Source of the DNA: Baffinella frigidus
Lineage: Eukaryota; Cryptophyceae; Cryptomonadales; Baffinellaceae
Length of the DNA stretch: 13,501 nt
NCBI GenBank assembly: GCA_026770585.1
Contig: MU646562.1
Location: forward strand, 396,738-410,238
Reading direction: 5' to 3'
Shown: positions 12,573 through 13,501 of the stretch, piece by piece
Numbering within the stretch: position 1 is the first letter of the stretch
Layout: the number at the start of each line of letters is the position of its first letter
Translations under genes and position numbers: made by a program
The notes under the pieces: generated by a model
Told to the model about the DNA's origin: nothing
Database searches by the model: none
Seen by the model: only the letters and a program-made list of their open reading frames with translations

Positions 12573-13092
12573 GGGGAGAGGGAGAGGGAGAGAGGGGGGA
12601 AGGGAGAGAGACAGAGGCAGAGACAGAGACAGAGACAGAGCCAGCCAGAGAGAGAGAGAGAGGCGGAAACCCGACACCCGAAACCACGGTCTCGTGGCCT
12701 TCTGAGTGGACTTCTCCGGCTACGAGACCTACCAGGCCACACGGTGGGCTTCGATGGTTTCGGGACCCCTAGATTTAGCGGTAACGTGGCCAAATTTGCA
12801 TTAGAAGATCCTTAAAGTTAACTGCCCACAGGGTAAGTTGACTTTTGATGAAAGGTCCGTGCTCCGTTGTGTGGTACATGTGGCTGTAAAGTGTTGGCAT
12901 CTCGAGTGGCAGGTCAAGCACTGCCTGAATAAATCTGGGCTCGCGGAAGAGTCATTTTCGTCGCCCTTTGGCACTGAAAGTTTATTTATTTATTGGTTGG
13001 TTGGTTTAGGATTGACAGATCGATGATGTAAAGCGCGCAACCCCGAACAGGTTGTGATCCTCGACCTCGCCACGAACAAGCCGACCGGCGAG
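1718..13092 (+). CDS. Oligopeptidase B-type prolyl oligopeptidase (S9A), N-terminal part in nine exons, runs off the right edge
   Basis: Serine peptidase of the prolyl oligopeptidase family, whose oligopeptidase B members cleave short peptides after basic residues. Nine exons join without a frame break into 225 codons; all introns are phase 0. Residues about 6-26 are hydrophobic, possibly a targeting signal or membrane anchor (inferred). Family landmarks in order: KKVLFG (exon 2), FWLRDDDRK (exon 3, the YxWLRDD landmark), DPYVLAHLHRENAHFDAQF and LQETIYK (exon 4), IKETDEEVPYPWGDFFYYTR and VKGE (exon 5), AYPIHCRKK (exon 6), IVLDVNAVGKGKAF (exon 7), SPDHGLVAYCVDFSGYETY (exon 8), VVILDLATNKPTGE (exon 9). 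Members are usually about 700 residues, so this is roughly the first third: N-terminal extension and first propeller blades. The Ser-Asp-His domain is outside the window. Only about 6% of the 11.4-kb span is coding. Family identity is firm; exon 1 and exact borders are less so. No single exon would reveal the gene. Confidence 0.85.
2036..2064. repeat. 29-bp palindrome, GGTTGCCCTC-type
   Basis: TTGTGGTTGCCCTC and GAGGGCAACCACAA pair fully around a single centre base (G2050). The right arm is repeated at about 2066-2083 (CCTCAGAGGGCAACCACG). In intron 1. The rest of 1928-2400 shows no recognisable gene or repeat. Confidence 0.8.
2408..2518. mobile_element. Short TIR element (MITE-like)
   Basis: Ends AAGTGAACCAGATCGGG and the inverted match CCCCGATTTGGTTCACTT. 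The middle holds the palindrome CTAAACCCTCAGGGTTTAG and a run of 12 G (2477-2488). No coding capacity; no clear target-site duplication. Confidence 0.65.
2578..2729. mobile_element. 152-bp MITE with 5-bp target-site duplication
   Basis: Inverted ends CTAGATCTGTCCGAGTAAAG and CTAGCTCTGTCCGAGTAAAG continue through TTGGGCGCGT and, less perfectly, about 15 further bases. AAACT is duplicated directly outside (2573-2577 and 2730-2734). The interior has opposed C and G homopolymers and no ORF. Best-bounded mobile element in the window. Confidence 0.85.
2762..2882. mobile_element. 121-bp foldback element
   Basis: CCCTGGAGGCAACTTATGGG at the left pairs with the right end (reverse complement CCCTGGAGGCAACTTCTGGG). 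Imperfect pairing continues to a central palindrome CTCGGAATCCGAG at 2820-2832, so nearly the whole element can form one hairpin. Confidence 0.75.
2922..3050. mobile_element. 129-bp TIR element, TAGCTCTG type
   Basis: Left TAGCTCTGCCCCAGTTAATC and right (reverse complement) CTAGTTCTGCCTCACTTAATC, both running on into TGGGC. The ends resemble those of 5058-5202 and, more loosely, 2578-2729. GCCTAACCCACAAAC (2905-2919) and GCCTAACCCAGAAAC (3053-3067) flank it; they belong to the exon 2 acceptor repeat unit. Confidence 0.65.
3073..3108 (+). pseudogene. Exon 2 copy, 5' half (1)
   Basis: AAACGCAG followed by codons reading GKPHKVLFERLI, against AIPKKVLFGKVE in the intact exon. Acceptor kept, 3' half and donor absent. 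Upstream of the true exon. Confidence 0.65.
3249..3275 (+). pseudogene. Exon 2 copy, short fragment (2)
   Basis: GCGAAGAGGGTGTCGTTCGG resembles the KKVLFG-coding part of exon 2, preceded by the ACCCACAAACCCTAACCCA intron context shared by the other copies. More decayed than its neighbours. Confidence 0.45.
3294..3430. mobile_element. TIR family B element, copy 1
   Basis: 137 bp, closely similar along its length to 5350-5486. Imperfect inverted ends: ATCTCGGAACATACCACAAT and, from the right, ATTTCGGGACACGACAGATT, both followed by CTGTCC. Contains CGGAAGCCTAAGATAGCGGG in both copies. No ORF. Confidence 0.7.
3472..3504 (+). pseudogene. Exon 2 copy, 5' half (3)
   Basis: CTCGACGCAG then codons AGPTKLLFGRV, parallel to AIPKKVLFGKV. 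Acceptor kept; similarity ends where the inverted repeat at 3504 begins. Confidence 0.7.
3504..3764. repeat. Inverted repeat pair, 27-bp arms, each arm after an exon 2 copy
   Basis: Arms 3504-3530 and 3738-3764 are near-perfect inverted matches (GTATGTCTTATC... against ...GATGAGACATAC). The interior has another exon 2 context copy (ACCTCAACGCAGGC, about 3571-3584), an AATCAGA-type short repeat (3596-3655) and exon copy 3684-3728. Confidence 0.65.
3684..3728 (+). pseudogene. Exon 2 copy, 5' half (4)
   Basis: AAACGCAG then VTPKKALCGKVEGED against AIPKKVLFGKVEGED. Best preserved upstream copy; similarity stops after GAGGAC and no donor follows. A weaker echo (CCACGCAAGGCCCGTCGAGG) lies at 3859-3878. 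Confidence 0.75.
4000..4074 (+). CDS. Oligopeptidase B-like exon 2
   Basis: 25 codons, AIPKKVLFGKVEGEDRGENA then MDPPI, phase 0 at both ends. Acceptor CAACGCAG; donor ATC|GTACAC. Only copy with both splice sites and the full frame, and it joins exon 3 as MDPPI-VREDD in the spacing expected before WLRDD. Confidence 0.75.
4075..4320 (+). repeat. CCCTACA/CCCCACA heptamer minisatellite starting at the intron 2 donor
   Basis: About 33 heptamers alternating CCCTACA and CCCCACA, variants of the telomere-type CCCTAAA. The array starts at the donor itself (GTACACCCTACACC), so the GT is part of a repeat unit. Long open frames such as HPTPYTL runs are artefacts of a 7-bp period. Confidence 0.9.
4358..4411. 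repeat. Dispersed repeat plus hairpin
   Basis: TCTCAAGCCTGGAGATGAGTGA here recurs at 13228-13249, 8.9 kb away. It is followed by a hairpin GTGCTCAC-TTTA-GTGAGCAC at 4389-4408. Confidence 0.7.
4414..4447 (+). pseudogene. Exon 2 copy, 3' half, downstream of exon 2
   Basis: GAGTCGAGGGGGGAGAACGC then CATGGACCCCCGATCG, the 3' half of exon 2 (GENAMDPPI) and its junction, with one C missing and GTAC replaced by GCAA. The 5' half is absent. Confidence 0.75.
4450..4656 (+). repeat. Degenerate telomere-like repeat running into the intron 2 acceptor
   Basis: CCCGAAA, CCCTAAA, CCCTACA and CCCTAAC units end in CCCTAACCCTAACCCAG directly at exon 3. The repeat itself supplies the pyrimidine-rich tract, CTAAC branch-like motifs and the CAG acceptor context. 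Confidence 0.85.
4659..4703 (+). CDS. Oligopeptidase B-like exon 3 (WLRDD landmark)
   Basis: 15 codons VREDDLFWLRDDDRK, matching the conserved N-terminal D-x-(Y/F)-x-W-L-R-D-D-x-R motif. Acceptor TAACCCAG, donor AAG|GTCTGA with an immediate TGA if unspliced. Phase 0 at both ends. Confidence 0.85.
4709..4890 (+). repeat. Tandem repeat, AGAGGACCAAATCGA type
   Basis: Five or so diverged units around CCAGAAGAGGACCAAATCGA, some inverted (GGATTTGGTCCTCC). GACCAAATCGATTGATTT recurs in the foldback 9773-9974, and AAGTTAACACAG occurs in both places, so this stretch may be remains of that element. Confidence 0.6.
4951..5027. mobile_element. 77-bp foldback element
   Basis: Left ATTAGAGTTTGAGCCATTTC and right (reverse complement) ATTAGAGCGTGCGCCATTTC, both followed by CTT(C)GGTC. 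A related fragment, GAAGGAAATGGCTCAAACTC, is at 6026-6045. Confidence 0.65.
5058..5202. mobile_element. 145-bp TIR element, TTCTAGCTCT type
   Basis: Ends ATTCTAGCTCT and AGAGCTAGAAT are perfect inverted matches, with looser matching beyond (CTCA...TGAG). Terminal sequence is related to 2922-3050 and 2578-2729, suggesting one transposase family mobilised them (inferred). Confidence 0.6.
5233..5264. repeat. Hairpin, 12-bp stem
   Basis: GGTCCCGTTCCA and TGGAACGGGACC pair perfectly around an 8-base loop. Confidence 0.7.
5350..5486. mobile_element. TIR family B element, copy 2
   Basis: 137 bp, the same length as 3294-3430 and roughly 85-90% identical by eye. Inverted ends ATCTCGGAACATACCAGAAT and, from the right, ATTTCGGAACAAGACAGATT. 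Confidence 0.7.
5493..5513 (+). pseudogene. Exon 3 copy, 3' half, downstream of exon 3
   Basis: GTGCGCGACGACGATCGGAG then G reads VRDDDRR against LRDDDRK, followed by GTATCG at the donor position. 5' half and acceptor are missing. Confidence 0.7.
5543..5947 (+). repeat. Diverged direct duplication flanking TIR element A1
   Basis: GACCTCCCGGGCTCGACCG occurs at 5545 and 5848; GGAGGTGTACGGGTCGAA and CCTTTTCCAAAACCCCAACC follow in both blocks (about 5656-5700 and 5890-5931). The first block has an extra segment (about 5573-5637). A1 sits between the blocks. Confidence 0.65.
5709..5846. mobile_element. TIR family A element, copy 1
   Basis: 138 bp with inverted ends CCACACAGTG / CACTGTGTGG. About 90% identical by eye to 12737-12874. 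Contains CGCAGGGTAAGTTGACTTTTG (donor-like GTAAGT at 5805-5810 directly after a CAG). No ORF and no clear target-site duplication. Confidence 0.8.
5961..6008 (+). pseudogene. Exon 4 copy, 5' part (1)
   Basis: Reads DPYVLAHLHREMAHLG from 5964, against DPYVLAHLHRENAHFD in the intact exon. Similarity ends before the middle of the exon; no donor. Confidence 0.8.
6222..6369. mobile_element. TIR family A element, copy 2
   Basis: 148 bp, ends CCACTCGGTGGGC and GTCCACCGTGTGG. Interior diverged, but ACGTGACCAAATTTACA and GGTAAGTTGACTTTTG are kept (GTAAGT 6328-6333 after CTCTAG). Its right end directly abuts GTGCTGGCGCA (6370-6380), an 11-bp match to exon 4 sequence. Confidence 0.75.
6485..6526 (+). 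pseudogene. Exon 4 copy, 5' part (2)
   Basis: GTGCTGGCGTACCTCCACCG then CGAGAACGCC reads VLAYLHRENA, as in exon 4 with Tyr for His. The acceptor is replaced by inverted-repeat sequence; similarity fades after ENA. Confidence 0.75.
6587..6616 (+). pseudogene. Exon 4 copy, 5' part with acceptor (3)
   Basis: CCCCGCAG then DPGVLAHLHR; acceptor intact, similarity stops at the start of the inverted-repeat arm at 6617. A further acceptor echo (CCCCGCAGGATC) lies at 6551-6562. Confidence 0.75.
6859..6887 (+). pseudogene. Exon 4 copy, middle part (4)
   Basis: GCGCATTTTGACGCGCAGTT then CAAGCCCC reads AHFDAQFKP, identical in protein to the middle of exon 4. No splice site at either end. Confidence 0.75.
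6893..7066 (+). repeat. Telomere-like and GCGGGCCCCGCTATACC repeats
   Basis: CCCTAAC/CCCTAAA units mixed with three copies of CCCCGCTA(T/G)ACCCT, each later one preceded by the palindrome GCGGGCCCCGC. Confidence 0.7.
7075..7122 (+). pseudogene. Exon 4 copy, 5' part (5), nearest to the true exon
   Basis: DPYVLAHLHREKAHFDTRY after GAAGAG. Best preserved of the exon 4 copies, ending 70 bp before the true exon; Lys replaces Asn, and similarity is lost after FD. Confidence 0.8.
7193..7285 (+). CDS. Oligopeptidase B-like exon 4
   Basis: 31 codons, DPYVLAHLHRENAHFDAQFK then PLAPLQETIYK, phase 0 at both ends. Matches the helix after WLRDD (E-N-x-Y/F...LQExIY in the family). Acceptor GAACCCGCAG, donor AAG|GTGCCC. 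Confidence 0.85.
7437..7464 (+). pseudogene. Exon 4 copy, 3' part with donor, downstream of exon 4
   Basis: AGCCCCTCCGGGAGACCATC then TACAAG|GTCGG reads PLRETIYK at the donor. 5' part missing. The nearby repeated GAAATAATGAAA-type sequence (7335-7370) is uncharacterised. Confidence 0.75.
7505..7534. repeat. (GA)n microsatellite
   Basis: Fifteen uninterrupted AG/GA dinucleotides in intron 4. 7535-7654 holds nothing recognised. Confidence 0.95.
7655..7806. mobile_element. TIR family A element, copy 3
   Basis: 152 bp, ends CCACTCGGTGGGC and GTCCACCGTGTGG. Keeps GTAAGTTGACTTTTGAT (GTAAGT at 7765-7770). An interior palindrome, CCCCGGATTCCGGGCCCCGAATTCCGGGG-like, is split over 7684-7712. Four bases after its right end begins an exon 5 fragment. 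Confidence 0.75.
7811..7841 (+). pseudogene. Exon 5 copy, middle part, upstream of exon 5
   Basis: GGGTAG then GTTCCGTACCCGTGGGGCGA reads VPYPWGEFFY before a TAA stop, against VPYPWGDFFYYTR. It abuts element A3; no donor. Confidence 0.8.
7842..8027 (+). repeat. CCCCTAA/CCCCTCA repeats, then CCGTATA repeats
   Basis: Degenerate telomere-like units with two copies of CCCATCCCACAGCCCCTAAC, turning at about 7970 into CCGTATA/CCGTAAA heptamers. The CCGTA array resumes at 8280 after the foldback element. Confidence 0.8.
8028..8279. mobile_element. 252-bp foldback element with 41-bp inverted ends
   Basis: Ends CGCTACTGAAAACCCCTAAC and (reverse complement) CGCTACTGAAAATCCCTACC continue through CCGTAGTTCAAA and TCGAGGTG with three mismatches in 41 bp. 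The interior also folds (AAACTGGACG...CGTCCAGTTT). Inserted within a CCGTATA array, so a target duplication cannot be told from the repeat. Confidence 0.8.
8280..8450 (+). repeat. CCGTAAA/CCGTATA/CTGTATA heptamer array
   Basis: Continuation of the array interrupted at 8028, ending in CCCTAAACCCTACACCCTCA just before the exon 5 acceptor. Confidence 0.85.
8469..8558 (+). CDS. Oligopeptidase B-like exon 5
   Basis: 30 codons, EFLSHIKETDEEVPYPWGDF then FYYTRTVKGE, phase 0 at both ends. Matches the family stretch I-K-E-x-D-x-x-x-P...(Y/F)YYxR...GK that opens the propeller. Acceptor TACGTCAG, donor GAG|GTCTTC. Confidence 0.9.
8647..8674 (+). pseudogene. Exon 5 copy, 3' half (1), downstream
   Basis: CTTTCTTCTACCACACCCGC then ACCATCAA reads FFYHTRTIN; the donor is not preserved. 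Confidence 0.7.
8758..8805 (+). pseudogene. Exon 5 copy, 3' half with donor (2), nearly identical
   Basis: GDFFYYTRTVKGE followed by GTCTTGAAACCC, almost identical to 8517-8568 including the first intron bases. The copied segment starts inside the exon; no acceptor precedes it. Looks the most recent of the duplications. Confidence 0.85.
8811..8890 (+). repeat. CCCTAAA telomere-like array
   Basis: About ten CCCTAAA/CCCTGAA heptamers, the least degenerate telomere-type run in the window. The short stretch 8696-8752 just upstream is an exception in being G-rich on the sense strand. Confidence 0.85.
8890..9450 (+). repeat. Tandem ~150-bp units carrying copies of the exon 6 acceptor
   Basis: A unit made of GCATCAGTTGCTT(T/G)(A/C)CAA, CTC(A/T)C.CC(T)TTTCAACAG, GCGTACCC and CCCTAAA-type filler recurs about every 150 bp. 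GCGTACC sits at about 9051, 9209, 9365 and, in the real exon, 9451. TCAGTTGCTT-like starts are at about 8614, 8893, 9011, 9169 and 9323. Each GCGTACC is the start of exon 6 (AYP); 9011-9050 has CCGG in place of CAGG. Exon 5 copy 3 (TTTCTTCTACTTACCCGCAC, then TCCAGGGCGAG|GTGCG) is at 8925-8958. Confidence 0.75.
9451..9510 (+). CDS. Oligopeptidase B-like exon 6
   Basis: 20 codons AYPIHCRKKGSKEAPFGPEQ, phase 0 at both ends. Corresponds to the family's GK-x-Y-x-(I/V)-(H/Y)-C-R-(R/K) segment. Acceptor TTTCAACAG, donor CAG|GTTGCG. Only the last of four copies of its acceptor region continues into open coding sequence. Confidence 0.85.
9511..9772. other. Intron 6, first part: nothing recognised
   Basis: Begins GTTGCGAGCTCCTAACCCTAACC, then unique-looking AT-richer sequence with a short TTTCATTTCA repeat (9661-9680). 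Unusually for this gene, no exon 6 fragment was found downstream of the donor. Confidence 0.5.
9773..9974. mobile_element. 202-bp foldback element with ~60-bp ends and a 24-bp palindrome
   Basis: Ends GCTTCGATAACGACCACCAA and (reverse complement) GCTTTGATAAGCAACTTCCC align with a small gap, then share CCAACCCTCA and GACCAAATCG. Inside, 9875-9898 is a perfect palindrome (CAGCCAGGCGAA/TTCGCCTGGCTG). Shares GACCAAATCGAT and AAGTTAACACAG with the repeats at 4709-4890. Confidence 0.75.
10236..10378. mobile_element. 143-bp foldback element with ~65-bp ends
   Basis: GAGGCCATGCAATTTAAACC and (reverse complement) GAGGCCATGCAATTCAAACC, with matching continuing through GCTA, CTTG.GGGT and TTTGTC. The open frame from 10271 is this element plus an exon 7 copy, not a gene. 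9975-10235 holds nothing recognised. Confidence 0.75.
10401..10435 (+). pseudogene. Exon 7 copy, 5' half, upstream
   Basis: TCTCTTTTCGG then ATCGTGTTGGACGTGACCGC reads IVLDVTAVGN against IVLDVNAVGK. The acceptor AG is changed to GG; the 3' half is missing. Confidence 0.8.
10452..10676 (+). repeat. Tandem repeat, CCCTGCATAAG(T/C)TGTGACTTAACAACGTA type
   Basis: Eight to ten diverged, variably truncated units built from CCCCTGCATAAG, (C/T)TGTGACTTAA and CAACGTAAGTTG. Confidence 0.8.
10691..10713 (+). pseudogene. Exon 7 acceptor copy
   Basis: CTCTCCCTCGGCAGATCTAC, then TGG, parallels TTCTCTCGGCAGATCGTGCTGG at the true acceptor (10959/10960). Only the acceptor and about four codons remain. Confidence 0.6.
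10777..10939. mobile_element. 163-bp foldback element with ~60-bp ends
   Basis: TTACGGAACCTTCCAGTCCT and (reverse complement) TTACGCAACCTTCCAGCCCT continue through GGGGGCTTTCTGGGACCTG and GCGGATCAAATC. It ends 20 bp before the exon 7 acceptor; its terminal GTAACTGAAG may provide the branch site (inferred). Confidence 0.8.
10960..11016 (+). CDS. Oligopeptidase B-like exon 7
   Basis: 19 codons IVLDVNAVGKGKAFCDVQM, phase 0 at both ends; the family's (V/I)-I-L-D-x-N segment. Acceptor TCTCGGCAG, donor ATG|GTGAAG. The peptide continues into exon 8 as ...DVQM-VVPSPDH, the usual spacing to S-P-D-H. Confidence 0.85.
11131..11165 (+). pseudogene. Exon 7 copy, 3' half (1), downstream
   Basis: AGAAGGACAAGGCCTTCTGC then ATATGTCCACATGGT parallels GGGAAGGGCAAGGCCTTCTGC...GTCCAGATGGT. 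Confidence 0.7.
11295..11336 (+). pseudogene. Exon 7 copy, 3' two-thirds (2), downstream
   Basis: Reads NAVGKGKAFYDVQK; the GTG donor is replaced (CAGAAAGTTCC). Upstream sequence is the tandem repeat, not an acceptor. Confidence 0.8.
11504..11545 (+). pseudogene. Exon 7 copy, 3' two-thirds (3), downstream
   Basis: AACGCAGTCGGGAAAAGCGC then GGCCTTCTGATGTCCAGATGGT: NAVGKSAAF then a stop, with three bases lost relative to the exon. The donor-like ATG|GTTCCG remains. Confidence 0.8.
11653..11864. mobile_element. Foldback element with a perfect 40-bp central palindrome
   Basis: Ends CCACTCGAGGCCAGAAATG and (reverse complement) CCACTTGAGGCTAGAAATG continue through GACTATTTTAAA. At 11754-11793 lies a perfect palindrome whose half is TGGTCACGCATCGGGCGGAA, centred on GGAATTCC. 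Confidence 0.75.
11955..12052 (+). repeat. CCCTAAA / CCAAACA telomere-like array
   Basis: CCCTAAA units with CCAAACA variants, sense-strand C-rich, in intron 7. Confidence 0.85.
12064..12092 (+). pseudogene. Exon 8 copy, 5' part with acceptor, upstream
   Basis: GCGGCAG then GTGGTGCCGTCTCCGGGCCA reads VVPSPGHG, cut off exactly where the TIR element 12093-12232 begins. A similar CGGCAG/GGGCAG acceptor context precedes both copies. Confidence 0.8.
12093..12232. mobile_element. 140-bp TIR element truncating an exon 8 copy
   Basis: Ends CACTGCCAGGGCGGAGATTT and (reverse complement) CACTGCCAGGCCGGAGTTTT continue through TGT.AAAGTC and CACCCAC/CAACCCACC, about 39 bp. Exon 8 similarity stops at its left end and is not resumed to the right. 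Confidence 0.75.
12289..12357 (+). CDS. Oligopeptidase B-like exon 8
   Basis: 23 codons VVPSPDHGLVAYCVDFSGYE then TYQ, phase 0 at both ends; the S-P-D-H-x-x-x-A-Y-x-x-D-x-x-G-x-E-x-Y propeller motif of the family. Acceptor TGGGGCAG, donor CAG|GTGGGG. The only complete copy among four. Confidence 0.9.
12464..12520 (+). pseudogene. Exon 8 copy, 3' four-fifths with donor (1), downstream
   Basis: Reads SDHGLVAYCVDFSGYETFQ followed by GTGGGTAG. Frame fully open and mostly silent changes, but the first codons and any AG acceptor at the right place are missing. Confidence 0.8.
12530..12662. repeat. GA-rich microsatellite
   Basis: GAGAGA and GGGAGA blocks plus GACAGA repeats. Arg-Glu and Leu-Ser open frames across it are artefacts. 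Confidence 0.95.
12683..12736 (+). pseudogene. Exon 8 copy, 3' four-fifths (2), with a stop codon
   Basis: CACGGTCTCGTGGCCTTCTG then AGTGGACTTCTCC reads HGLVAF-stop-VDFSGYETYQ. It ends CCAGG exactly at family A element 12737-12874, at the donor position. Confidence 0.85.
12737..12874. mobile_element. TIR family A element, copy 4, at the donor of an exon 8 copy
   Basis: 138 bp, ends CCACACGGTGGGC and GCTCCGTTGTGTGG. Keeps TAACTGCCCACAGGGTAAGT then TGACTTTTG (GTAAGT 12833-12838). The sequence after it, TACATGTGGCTGTAAAG, matches what follows the true exon 8 donor (TACATGTGCTTGTAAAG, 12368-12384). Confidence 0.8.
13051..13092 (+). CDS. Oligopeptidase B-like exon 9
   Basis: 14 codons VVILDLATNKPTGE, the strand after the SPDH motif (family: V-x-D-L-x-T-G-E). 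Acceptor CCCCGAACAG, donor GAG|GTGATC, phase 0 at both ends. If the donor is not used the frame runs on (VIGVPRTNQ...), so the 3' border is less sure. Confidence 0.75.
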
Positions 13093-13501
13093 GTGATCGG
13101 AGTCCCCCGTACTAACCAAGTCACTGGTCAAGAGTAAACTCCCTCAGTCCCTAGTCAAAAGTAAACTCCCTAAAGTCACTTCCTGCGGAAACCTCCGTCA
13201 GAGAGTCTTCTTCTTCTTCTTCATTAATCTCAAGCCTGGAGATGAGTGACCAAAAAGCCTTTGAGCCTTAAGACGGGCCCGCTTCGGTGCAGTAGCAGCC
13301 CTCACAAGTGGAGTCTTTTCCCCCGTACGCATTCGTATCAACATCAGTCAACAGTTGACTGATTCTCGCTTGGCCTGCTGAGAACGAAACCTGCTCGGAT
13401 TAGTCAACGTCCCGGTGTAAAAGCCGCCCGGTTTTTTTAGGCAATCGGCGTGTGAGCTGGTCGCCGAAACAGCCACGCAGGGCTGGAGGGGGGGGGGGGG
13501 G
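13093..13501. other. Start of intron 9: no gene recognised
   Basis: Two GTCAA(G/A)AGTAAACTCCCT repeats (13127-13171), a TCT/TTC run (13206-13221), the dispersed TCTCAAGCCTGGAGATGAGTGA repeat (13228-13249), the palindrome TCAGTCAACAGTTGACTGA (about 13345-13363) and a terminal run of 14 G that reaches the window edge. No exon 9 fragment was found downstream. Confidence 0.55.

Noticed and set aside
12366-12815. Open frames of 100-147 aa with Arg-Glu or Leu-Ser runs on both strands
   Set aside because: Microsatellite artefacts that also run through an exon 8 copy and a TIR element.
1-13501. Transposase, reverse transcriptase, integrase, tRNA or rRNA genes
   Set aside because: No matching motifs were seen on either strand; all element-like structures are short and non-coding.
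13488-13501. Terminal run of 14 G as a biological signal
   Set aside because: It coincides with the window edge and may be a contig end or sequencing artefact; nothing can be concluded.

Overview
The window is eukaryotic nuclear DNA in which almost nothing is coding. Very short GC-rich exons, bounded by GT...AG splice sites, sit in introns of 0.6-2.5 kb made of degenerate telomere-like repeats (CCCTAAA and variants), microsatellites, many short foldback or terminal-inverted-repeat (TIR) elements, and broken copies of the neighbouring exons. The TTTAGGG-type motif, the intron density and the GC-rich exons suggest an alga or related protist with a large genome. The lineage cannot be fixed from the sequence; a large-genome green alga is one possibility. 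No rRNA, tRNA, CRISPR, transposase or reverse transcriptase was recognised.

Layout. Two genes diverge from about 1442-1717. On the minus strand, three exons (1441-1302, 422-356, 163-116) join in matching phase into the first 84 codons of an acidic protein that resembles the N-terminus of the AATF/Che-1/Bfr2 ribosome-biogenesis family; it runs off the left edge. On the plus strand, nine exons (1718-1861, 4000-4074, 4659-4703, 7193-7285, 8469-8558, 9451-9510, 10960-11016, 12289-12357, 13051-13092) join into 225 codons of an oligopeptidase B-type prolyl oligopeptidase: an N-terminal hydrophobic segment plus the start of the beta-propeller. The catalytic domain lies beyond the right edge. All its introns are phase 0. 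Exon 1 is the least certain.

The main discovery candidate is how the introns are built. Nearly every exon is surrounded by truncated, decayed copies of itself, and these obey a rule: copies upstream of the true exon keep its 5' part and usually the acceptor, while copies downstream keep its 3' part and often the donor. At least 20 such fragments can be read. This fits repeated local tandem duplications with one breakpoint inside an exon, leaving one complete exon and one half-exon decoy each time. The introns also hold at least a dozen foldback/MITE-like elements, including a four-copy TIR family (5709-5846, 6222-6369, 7655-7806, 12737-12874) that carries a GTAAGT donor-like motif and whose ends meet exon fragments. 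The telomere-like repeats lie mostly C-rich on the sense strand of both genes, although the genes point in opposite directions, and in places run right up to splice sites.
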